This document shows positions 34,901-46,914 of a stretch of DNA of 64,000 nt, in pieces. The stretch is taken from positions 34,896,996-34,960,995 of the forward strand of contig NC_064756.1 of assembly GCF_011397635.1 (NCBI RefSeq). The letters are read 5' to 3'. The stretch comes from Epinephelus fuscoguttatus. Its lineage: Eukaryota > Chordata > Actinopteri > Perciformes > Serranidae. Position numbers and translations under genes: made by a program. The notes below the pieces were generated by a model that had not been told where the DNA came from, searched no databases, and was given only the letters and a program-made list of their open reading frames with translations. The number at the start of each line of letters is the position of its first letter. Within the stretch, counting starts at the first letter, position 1.

Positions 34901-37900
34901 AAAGAACAGATACTGTGCCAAGTTTATGTCACATGTTCTGATTAAGTAAGTAGCTGACACTCCCTTTTGCCTGGTGCTGTTCGCGTTAAACGTGCTAAAT
35001 CCTGTTTTGTTTGTCCTCGTGTTACTGTTTTCCTTTCCATTGTCTCTCTTCTTCTTCTTTGCTCTGAGAAGAATACAGAAGATTACAGAAAAGTAAACAT
35101 CAACCCATATCAATTTATGGGTTAAACTTTGCCTTCAGGTGCTACTGAATAAACTGGATATCGACAAACAAGTTAATATATGTGCAGAATGTCTTGGTCT
35201 GTCTCATCTGTAGCTGGCAGACATACATAAAGACATTAGATAGTGCATAAGTTGAAAATAGAAAGAAATATAAAATAGAATACTGTGGTTGACAGGTGTA
35301 CAGTAGTGATAAGGAATGAACTGTAATATAGACAGGATTAAATAAATATATATGTCGACTTCAGCATGAGCAGGTATAAACAGGTAGCAGGAGATAGTAT
35401 GAAGGTAAAAATAGCCTGTGTGATTAAAGTGGCGTTGTTGCATCCTGTTTGTCTCTTAAAGTGACAGTTCACTCCAAAATACGTATTTGTTGCTTTGAGC
35501 ATCACAAGCCGAGTGCCATCCAGTTTCATTATGTTCAAGAGAAGGCAGATATCTTTACAGCTGATATCTCCAACACTCGGCAACTCACACCAAAACAATC
35601 TAGATTATATAAATAGCACTACGGCTATGAGGGAAAAATATGTAATTTAGATTTGGGGGTGAACATGATTCCTCAACAAGAATGAAAATGACAAAATCAA
35701 ACAGATAAAACGTCATAAAGTTTAGTATGTAAAAAGAATCAAGGCACCTCAGAAAACCTTAGACTTGTTGGCTCAAAAAGAAAAATGTTGTCAGGCTGTA
35801 TGAAAGTGTCATCATCATTTCATCAACACACGGTGAGGTTAAACAAGGGCGCACTGGAGGAGAGAGCACTTGTTGCTCTGTCTGCTTGTCTAACATCAAG
35901 TGAACTTTCAAGACACAATAAAGACACACTAAAATGGACATTCAGTTAAAGACTACCCCTTTTATCTTTTGGTATATGTATGTCAGAAGGTTGTCAGTCC
36001 TAAGTTCATCAGTTTATTGTCATAGCCTGGCATCACCAGACCAAATCGCAAAGGCCAGTAGTATCTGCCAGAGCAAATAAAACCTGATGTCACAGATTTG
36101 TTTGGCTCTCAGGCCGGTGGTTTGACACTTGAACAGTTAATGACCAGGATATACCAATCCTGTTTGACTGGTACTGTGGACTCTCCCTCATATTTACATA
36201 CTGTACAGTCTACTGAGTCCATAATGAAATATTATCTCATTATTTCTGTCACATTTCTGTTTCAGCTGGCTAGACAAAGTGTTGTCAGTCAGTTCATTTC
36301 TGAGTAATTATGCATCAAAGCATGTGAATTATCTATTATGCATACATCCAGCCATCCATATTCATCTGCAGCAGGCTGAGCAAGGTGTTTCAGACACCCC
36401 TCTCCTCAGCGGCTCCAAAGGGGCAACAGCTCTACTCCAAGCTCCCTCCAGATGTCTGCGCTCCTCACCCTGTCTCTAAGGTTGAGCCAAGCTTCCCTAC
36501 GGAGGAAACTCAATTTAGGCACTTGTATCCTCAGTGTCATTTGTTTTGGTCACTACCCAAAGCTCATGACCATTATAGGTAAGAGTCAGAACATAGATGG
36601 ACTGGTGAGTCGGGAGCTTTGCCTTCTGGTTCAGGTCCCTCTTCACCACAACAGTCTGGCTTTATTTATACAGCCCTTTCCAATACTGTGTTACAAAGTG
36701 CTTCACTTGTTTGACCAGGTCATTCATTTAACGGAAGATCATTGGTTCAATCCCTGATTCCTCCTGTCCACAGTCAAAGTATCATTGGGCAAGATACTGA
36801 ACCCCAATTGCTCCCACTCTGGCACCTTGTATAGTAGCCTTGGCCACCAGTGTGTGTGAATTCTGCACGTTAGTTTGGCTTCATCTGTCTCTTGAAAATG
36901 GTGTGACCTAATGTTTCAACAGTTAAGGAGTCCTTGCCACAAAAAAGGTTGAAAACCACTGTCCTGGGGGAAAGTCCTGTGTTGTTTGACCAATCCACCA
37001 CCCCAACCTGCATCCTTACACAGACTTGGGGTGTTTATACTGCTTCCTTCTGTACTCCCGTGAGTGCATTGGTCATGTGATTCCAACCTTCCTGATTACT
37101 TGGATTATATACAAATCATGGTGCATTACTTTTCACGTACGAACCGAGCATTAGAACAGCCTGATTAAAATGGTAATTATCATATACCTGGCAACACTGC
37201 AAAGATATGAAGCCAATATCAATCCTGTCGTGTGACCATATGTAAGACTGTTGAAGTACTCCTTCAAAAAAAACAAATATTGCGCCAAATTTATGCCACT
37301 TTGCTCTGATAGCTGAACTGTAATAATTTGCTGCCACTCACTTTAGCGTTCTAACGCCCTAAATCCTGTTTATTCTCATTTGACTGTTTCCTTCTCTATC
37401 CTTTCTCTCAGTTGCTTTCTCTTTTTTTCTCTGGCTCCTCTGCCTTCTCCTTTTGGTCAACTAATCATCAAACTCCCTGCTGTTCCCAGGAGCTCTGCAC
37501 ATCACCTCAGTTCATAGTAGATGGAGCTTCTCGTCTGGATGTCCGCCAGGGAAACCTCAGTAAGAAGACAGCTGACACGTAACGTTATTATTTTTCTCAC
37601 TCACCGTTGCATCTCTCGACAGAACAGCACAGTTGAGTTTCAGCCTGCATGCACGTTTTTTCAGACTGTCATTGATGAAACAGAGAAGCTAATGTTAAAG
37701 TTAACTGAGTGAGATGCCGGTCTAGACAGCTAACATTATGTTGTGTTTTATCTGATAACGTAATTGTTCACAAACACCATACACCTGTTGACCTGTATTT
37801 TCTCTGAAATCCAAAATATTTCCACACTGGTAATTTGTTCCCAAGTAAATAATGTTGTCCTCATCGTCTTTCTCTTGGCTGCTTGCCGTCTGCCTGCTGC

Positions 37901-39631
37901 TGTTTGACGGTAACACAGATGTTCAAAATAAGAGCGTATCCCAAAGATGATGATATTGATCATTGTTTTCATTTTGCATCGATGAGATTGGATCGTTGAT
38001 CATTGAATCGATTTATCGATTTGGATCGATGGATCATTACACCCCTATAAATGGTAGAATTTCAAAATACACCGTCCTTCTTCAGTTCTCTTCTCTCTAT
38101 CCTAAGCCCCTCCCACCAGACGACCATGGGCGTTTACACGTGCTTTAAACTGTGACCCAGTGTTTCCCAGATACTGGTTTATTTAATCTTGTTTAAGTGT
38201 AGATTTGCCTGCAGCTCATCTGCTCAGCCAAGAGATAAGAGAAGGTTCAAAACTCTAGTTTGCTCAGACTTTATTATGGGATGTTTGCTCCAATGAAGCC
38301 AAAATTAAACTGCCTACCCCAGCTATAAATCAAAAGAATCACAATCACATACACTGTTACTGAGTGGGGTTATATTAGTTTGTGTGTCAAGTAGCAGTGT
38401 TTGTTAGTTATTGAAGAGTCTGACAATCAGCACTTTGATGTGGCCTGCAAAACAACATAATGCAGCTCCACGGAGGTGAAATCATCTGTGACAGATCTGC
38501 AGGTGCATGAATAAAACCTGATGCACCTGCAGCTAATGAAGAATTACAGCTGCTGCTGACACAAATACAGACTGTGAAGGGGATGAGTCAGCAGGAAGCA
38601 GTGTACTTAGCTGCCCAAACTGTAGATAATATTATTCAAATATGGTATTTGATATTTGTGTCGCAGTACCTTTGTTAGCCTTAGAGGCAAATTGGCATCA
38701 AAGATGACTGGTCAGCTCCCTTTGTAGAGCTATGGTCCCAACTTAGAACATTTCTATAATGTAAACTGTGTTTTTCACAACTATTTTACACATTATTGTG
38801 GACACGATAGTCCTCTCTATTCCCCACCTTTTATTTAAGTCAAATTCCTTGTACTGTATGTGCTCACATAGTTGGCCTATAAAGCTGATTTTAATTTTGA
38901 CTTGCGTTCTCCTTCAGGTTACTTATACCTGTTAAACCCAATGCAGTCATTTGACACTTTCTGAATGCATATCATGAAACAAGTGGCCAGCAAACAATGG
39001 ATTATGGGAGAATGAGGGCTGAAGAGGATGCACCAGTTTGTGTCAAATTTGGGCAAAAGACGACTGCATATGGAGGAGAAATAGGGCTTCTAAACAGGGA
39101 CTGCCAAATGTTACAATGGCAATGGCAATGGCATGGCACCTTATAAACAGTTCATGACATTGTGTTGAAATGCAGAATTTAAATCATCACCTAACTTATT
39201 TCTCAACAAGGCTGTGGTGCTTTCTGCCATCATAACTGCATCACTTTCTGCTGAGAAGTGACACTTTCAGAAAGAAACTCAAATGCCTCTTGGACAGGGC
39301 TTCCAGAAAGGATACAACGGCTGCTTCATGTTCAGGGTAAATACCTGAAAGCTGTTTAACATGTTTTCTGCGCAGAGCAGACGTCTTTGTTTTACAAGGT
39401 GGAATTCTCAGTCTGGGGTTTAAAATACAGGGACAATGACACAAAGGAACTTCAAATCTTTCTTGTCTTGGTCTGTCTTTGTGTTGACAACAATGGAATT
39501 TTCATCTAGATAACAATTTCTGCATGATAGCAGATTCTGGAAAATGTTTGAAACTATCATGCTGACTTTTTATGGCCATTGTAAAAGTTGATGTCATTTT
39601 GTTACACTGGCATTGTAACAAAATGACACCG

Positions 39632-39686
<55 letters not shown>

Positions 39687-42600
39687 GTTCTGGCAGTATG
39701 GTCAGTGGGAGGAGGTGAGGATAGACGACTTGTTGCCAACTCGGAACAACAAACTGATCTATCTCAGCTCCCCGGACAGACATGAGTTCTGGAGCTCCCT
39801 GCTGGAGAAGGCCTACGCCAAGTGAGTCCCTGTGCATCAGTGTGCACGTCAGTGAAAATCATTATCTTACTTAGATCTAACTGCTGAGGTAATGTGAGGG
39901 TAATCACATCCCATGAACTGGGACACTTTTTACAATCAGCAACTCATCAAAAGTGCTTCTGATGTTTTTGTGTGGACCCTTTGACTTTCGCCTTGCACCA
40001 CTATCAGGCCCTGGCTTGTAAGAGGATTTTTTCTTGTTAGAAACATGTAAACTTGTTGCCGATGTTGTAAATTTCTACCTGATTTCGGATCATATTCCTG
40101 CTGGAGCATGTCTGGGTGTGTTTAGAAGCTTTTATTGGTGATTTTCAGCAGTAGAAATTGTAGCTATTCTCCATAAAAGTACATCTCCAGCTGCAATGAC
40201 ATTGCAAAGATGCTGAGATATGGAAGACCTGGAAACACTGACCAATCAGAGCAGACTGGGCCCTTTCTGAAGGGGGCTTTAAGAGACGTTAAATAGAACC
40301 ATCTCAGACAGAGGGCGAATACAGGTGTTCCAGCACAGAACACCCGGTTGCTTTCCTAACGTGTCAAATACAGATGCTTATTCAGTGACCTTGGCATCAG
40401 ACACCAACGCACAGAGGCACCCTTTAGCAACTGTATGAGATGCGGTGGCCTTTTCTGATGTTTCGGCCAAGTATGGTGGTAAAAAGAGCTAAAAGTGTGC
40501 ATAGGGTGAGAGGAAGTAGAAGTGAATGGGTCAAACAAACCCCAGATTTTCACCCAGGAGACGTCTGTTTGTTTCCTCTGTGAAACCAAAAGTCATTCAA
40601 GTTATTTTAATAACTACCTAGTGCGCTAGTATGCTTAGAATGCTATGCGATATTATGCAACATATGTCACATCATGTTACATCATGTCAGTGACAAACAT
40701 ACTTATTTGAAGTTTTTTTCTAAAAGGAAGTAAACCTAAAAAACAAAGTGTTCAAACTAAATTCCAAATTTAAGTTTGAAAAAGACTGTATGCATTTAAC
40801 AAGTAGAAATTCACACGGTCCCTGAATATCCAGAACACATACAGGAAGGTACTTAGAGCATCATATTTTGATGTGACAGGTCAATGACCAAGCATCAGTA
40901 CTTGGTGAGATGGGAGAGAGAATGTGTTGGCACAGACAGTGAGAGGGACCATTAAAACATGTAAACATGTTCCAGCAGAAACCTTAAGACACAAGTATGA
41001 ACCTGAAAATGAGCATAATGTCTGTGGGTGTGTGAGCGAGCATGCATGTGTGCAATGAGGGCGACATCACCCTCAGAATGAACTTAAGGAAGCAAATTTA
41101 TCAGGATGCTGACTGTTTGGCTCGATACTGTCACGTTGAGTGCACTGAACATTACAGCTGGTAGGGCAGAGATGTAGTCTGCCTGTTACTGACATTTCAT
41201 GTTCATGTTATGCTCCTTTGCAAAAAGTCTGTAATTAGTGGCTTTTTAAAAATAATTATTGTTGCTTCATCCAGTTACAGGTAGCACCAGAAATATCCTC
41301 AACCAGAATAACAAACATGGAAACATGTTGTCTGTGGAACCTTTTGTACACACTGTGCAGTTGTTTTGTCTGTCCAGCTAAATTGAAAACTTTCACAGGT
41401 CTCCCTCAGTCAGTCTGCCTCCATGTTTGTGGAATAAAATGTATGGGACCACACAAACATACTGGAAAGAACATCCTAAATACTGAAATAGATTTTCTGA
41501 TTTCTAAAACTGAAAATCTCTTTATTTGTTCATTTATTTACCTGTCACGTTTTTTTTTAAAGGAAATTAATTTCTCTGACAAGACCTTGTTTGTTCAGCT
41601 TTTTATCTGTCTGGAATCTGTCTGATGTGTTAATCCTCCTCGTGTCTTTTCTCCCTAGGGTGAAAGGTGGCTACAGAGCTCTGGACATGGGCTATCCTCA
41701 TGAAGCCATGGTTGATATGACGGGTGGGGTGACTGAGGTTTATAGCGTTGGCACAAAGAGAAACCTGTCGTCCTTCCTCAGAAACCAGCTGGCTAAAGGA
41801 GCACTCATCAACTGTGCCAACTGCCAGGTACAGTGAGGAGGATCGCGGTGGCGTGACATGTGGGGGAACGGACTTGTTAGGTCTAGTTTAAATCGCAGAA
41901 CATGTCATAGAACATGTTCCTATTGAAAGTTTACTTGTATGAGATGAGTCACCTAAGTGTTATACCTTTTCCTTCTGTCCTGACTGTGGGTGGATGTTTT
42001 TTTCCTCCAGGGTTCTTTGGAAAAAAAGAATGAAATGGGGATCATGTACAAACACGCCTACTCTCTGACTGCAATAGAGAAGGTAAATAGAGATGCCTAT
42101 TGACAGGTTACATAGTTTACACATTTCTGTGATAAATTTGTAGACACATAACAGCTAGACTGACCATTTAAGAGCTTTTGAAATTAAATCTTGGATCAGA
42201 TGTTTCAAATGTTTGATGACTGAGTGACATTTTAGGGAGCCAGCTTATGATTAAGGGCTGCACAGGAAAAGTGCACACACTATGACTTTTATGACAAACT
42301 TGGACTTTTTATATGACATTTTTATTTGATATTTACCATGATATTTTTATGATTTTTTATGAGATATTATACCACAACACTTTGTGACTTTTTACATGAG
42401 ATTTATACTATGGCATTTTATGAGATATTTTACTATGACTATTTTATGAGATTTTTTAATGAAATATTTTACTACGGCATTTTGATGAGGTTTTTTTTTA
42501 TTTTTTAAGAGATATTAGACTATAACATTTTTGTGACGTTTTTCATTAGATATTACATGATGACATTTTTGCGACATATTATACCATGACATTTTTATGA

Positions 42601-44273
42601 AATATTATACTATGATATTTTTACAAAATATTTTATTATGACATATTTATGAGATTTTATATCAGATATTGTTACTACAACATTTTTTTTAGATATTTTT
42701 TATGAAATATTTTTAGTGCGACATTTTTATGAAATTCTTATGAGACTTTCAAGAGATATTAGACTATAACATTTTTGTGACATTTTTATGAGATATTTTA
42801 CGAGACATTTTTATGACATTTTTTTATGAGATACTTTACTGCAACATTTTTATGAGACTTTGAAGATATATAAGACTATAACATTTTTGTGACTTTTTTA
42901 ATGAGATATTAAATGATGACATTTTTGAGATGTTTTACTATGATGTTTTTATGACATTTTACTATTACTACTACTACTATTTTACTAGGATATTTTACTT
43001 TTACATTTCTTGACATTTTTATGACATTTTTATGAGATATTTTACTATGACATTTTTATGACATTTTTTATAAGATACTTTACTACAACATTTTTATGAC
43101 ATTTTTATGAGACTTTTAAGATATATAAGACTATAACATTTTTGTGACTTTTTAAATGAGATATTAAATGATGACATTTTTATGAGATATTTTACTATGA
43201 CGTTTTTATGACTTTTTTTACAAGACAATTTTATGACATTTTACTATTACTACTACTACTACTTTACTAGGATATTTTACTTTAACATTTCTTGACATTT
43301 TTATGACATTTGTATGAGATATTATACTATGACATTTTTATGACAATTTATGTGATTTTTTTACGAGATATTTTACTATGACATTTTTATGAGATATTAC
43401 ACTATGACATATTTTTATGACTTTTTAGGAGATCTTTTACTACGACATTTTACGACATATTACATTATGACATATTTTATGAGATATACTGTGGCATTTT
43501 TACGACATATTACAACATTTTTATGAGATATTATACTATGACATTTTTATGGCATTTTTATGACAAAGTATTGACACGACAGTGATAAAGCCTACATAAA
43601 ATATTATATCATAGTTTTCCACTATTTAATACACTTGAAGGTAATTTCATAAAAAGACAGTACAGTGTTTGACATTGATTGTACCACCAGCAGTCGATCA
43701 ATGACTCCTAATGGGGTATGATAGCACAACTGTACAAACTACACGTAAACTTGCAGTAAACCATAATACTTGAATCAGTAATAACAATTGCAACTTGTAA
43801 GATGTAGTCAGTAGATGATTTGTTCACCTTTAACACGGAAGATGGATTCATCTTGGCCCTCAGAATATTAAAACCTCTTAAAATATATTTTATTGTAAGG
43901 GCCTAGATTTAAATGGAGGATTTGAAGACATTCATCATGGCCTGTCCTTACTACTGCTCTAACCTTTTCTTTCTGTCTGTTTCTTTCCTATGCCAGGTGA
44001 AGACGGCAAACGGCACCCAGGAACTGATCCGAATCCTAAATCCCTGGGGCGACACTGAGTGGGAGGGGCCCTGGAGTGACTTGAAAGGGTCGGTACACAC
44101 AGGTTTTCAATTTATTTTATAACTGATGAATGAAAATATAAAAGAAGTCAACTTGGAAGATAAAAAGAATTTACAAATTTAAATTATTCATGCATTTGCA
44201 TGTGTCTTCCTCTCTCAGTCTCTCTTGTGTTAAAGTAAATATATCGCCATGTGCACAACATTACAGTGCTCTT

Positions 44274-44320
<47 letters not shown>

Positions 44321-44367
44321 TATATATACATATATATGTATATATATATGTGTGTATATATATACAT

Positions 44368-44414
<47 letters not shown>

Positions 44415-46865
44415 GAAAACATAAATTAGTGCATAAATATAGGGATGAATATTAAAAGCACTATTAAATAAGGTAATCAAGACTATGTTGTTTTCCTGAA
44501 TCAGTGATAACATTTGGAAAAACATATTTTACACTTTTTAGGGGGCAAAAATATAAAAGTCTTCTCTCTTTGTTTATGTGTCTGTGTGTCTCTCTGTGTG
44601 CAGTCCAGAGTGGAACACAGTGAGCATCGAGGAGCAAAAAAGACTGGGTGTAGTCAGACGGGAGGACGGAGAGTTCTGGTGAGTTTGTGCGTCTGAATGT
44701 CCCTCTGTGACATACATCACTGCTGACTCTGACTCCTAATGTCCGCCTTCAGTAAACATAGAAGTTGATGAGACTTTTTTTTCCAACAATTTAAATGACC
44801 ATGTGAACAGTTTCAAAAACTAAAACTGGTCTTGCAGAATGGAACTTGATATAAACCAGATATTTGTACGGCAGCCCTGAGAGTACAATGTGCTGTGCAA
44901 ACAAGTAAAAACACAATCAAAATGTTTCCCAGGGGACACTAAAAATTAATGCACACTGCTGAACCTAACCTGGCATCAGCCTTTAGTTTATCATGAGCCT
45001 GCCAATTCAAATAATCAGACAAAATACACACATGTAACTGTGAAACAGGCTAACATTACATTAGCTGGCTATAATGTCTCAGAACCTGTAATATGGGACG
45101 AGCATATCAAAGCACTACAGGAGGAACAAAATAAAACTTGCAGCATGCCTAAAGGACTCCAGATGGAAATTAGCCCCGGGCTATACTCTGGCATATGTAC
45201 GTGTACTGCTGTGAATGTTCATTAATATGCATTGTCCTGATTTTCTAAATAAATAAAAAAAAATATTTGTGTTTCTCTATTAGCAGTGTGTTGAGCTCTC
45301 TGGGCCTCTGTATATTCGGGCAGACTGGCCTGTAAGTGAACTCACCAGTTTCTCTCTCCATCAGGATGTCGGTGTCAGACTTCCGACAGCACTTTGAGTT
45401 GATGGAGGTGTGTCACCTGACTGACGGTCTCAGTGATCAGGGGTCCAGCGTGCTGCCGTGGTGCTGCACAATGCATCATGGGAACTGGGTGCCACGCATC
45501 TCAGCAGGGGGTCCTCCCTCAGGGCGTAAGATACATGATGATACATGATCAAACGTGTGTTTTTTTTATTGTTCTGTGTATGGTAACTTGTGTTTGGACC
45601 ATTAACTCTCAAACGGTGATCATTATTTACTGAAGGGAGAACCTTAAGTAGAGATGTTTTGATTGTCATATTTGAATAAGGGACTGTACTTGATGGTTTG
45701 TTGCACATGATGTGTGTAAGGGCAGGGACCGTTTCTGGCCAAATACATGATGTCTCTGTCCAACTAATGTTTGCTGGGTTAACATAAGAATACTGGAGTC
45801 ATGCTGCCTGCTGAGGTCTGTTTGTACAGTGTCAATGATCCGTTCTGCATCAGGATTAGCTGTCAACACATCAAGTTTATTTCTGCCTGTCTTTAACAAC
45901 AGTGCCAAAGGGGTGCCACAGTGCAGTGTATTTCATCTCTGCAACACTCAGTAGGTGTTCCAAAAAGAAATGTGTTTTTGTTGGCAGTCCCAGCAACTGC
46001 ATAAAAAGCTGTCAATGGAGAATGCTGTCAGGTCAGTTTCAACATAGAAAAGATGTTCCAGGAGGTTTATTCTGTAAAGGTCCAGTGTGTAGGGTTTAGG
46101 GGGATATACTGGCAGAAACGGAATATGATAAGTATGTTTTCTTTAGTTTATAATCACCTGGAAATAAGAACTGTTGTGTTTTCCTTACCTTAGAATGAGC
46201 CATCTATATCTACATAGGGAGCAAGTACTCCTCCATGGAGTTGGCCATGTTGCACCATCGTGTTTCTACAGTAGAGTGGAAAAAAACAAACACTGGCTCT
46301 ACATAGGGCTATTCATGTTTTAGCAGCCCCTCTGCAATGAGCAGCATCAGAGAAACATTTTTTTTTAAATGTGAAACTGCTTTATTCAGTGATTTTACCA
46401 GTTTGTTTCTGAGAGGAAGAGACGTTTGCGTAAAACTCATCTCTCAATAAAACCCCCCTAAACATCTTGATCTAGAGTTATTAGAGAAAAAAGAGGATCA
46501 CACATTAGCTGGTGCTGGACTAGCAGCCCGATGAGCTGAACAGTGTCGGAGAAACACTGAGTTTTAGTGTGAAACTGCTTTATTTCAGTTTTAATCACCT
46601 GGTCCATTTGTTTTGAAGAGGAAGAGACCTCTGCGGATAATTTGGCTCCTGGTAAAAAAAAATGCAGTAAGATGTAGTACTGATAGAGAGTGTGTGTTTG
46701 GTTCCAGGTTTGTTCTGGCAGAACCCTCAGTTCTACTTCACCCTGTCGGAGGTGGACAGTGGCGCAGACGAGTCTCAGAAGACCTGCTCCTTTATTTTGG
46801 CTCTGTTGCAGAAACACCAGAGACTCAGGGGTGTTGACCTGTCCATAGCCCTGGATATATACCTG

Positions 46866-46914
<49 letters not shown>

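Larger units (their letters stand above)
32200..37489. other. Calpain intron 1 (5.3 kb), filled with repeats
   Basis: No coding sequence apart from repeat-derived fragments. Separate entries give the repeat B copy, a 65-base direct repeat pair, two SINE-like elements, a TTAA-type MITE and a retroelement fragment. Confidence 0.6.

Noticed and set aside
42290-43570. Possible CRISPR-like or satellite-centromere array
   Set aside because: The units are variable in length and degenerate, with no fixed repeat-spacer pattern; this is a eukaryotic intronic minisatellite.
44184-44525. Ile/Tyr-rich ORFs on both strands
   Set aside because: Translation of the (TA)n microsatellite only.
45040-45225. 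61-codon ORF in calpain intron 8
   Set aside because: No domain, no conservation evidence, and chance length in intronic DNA.
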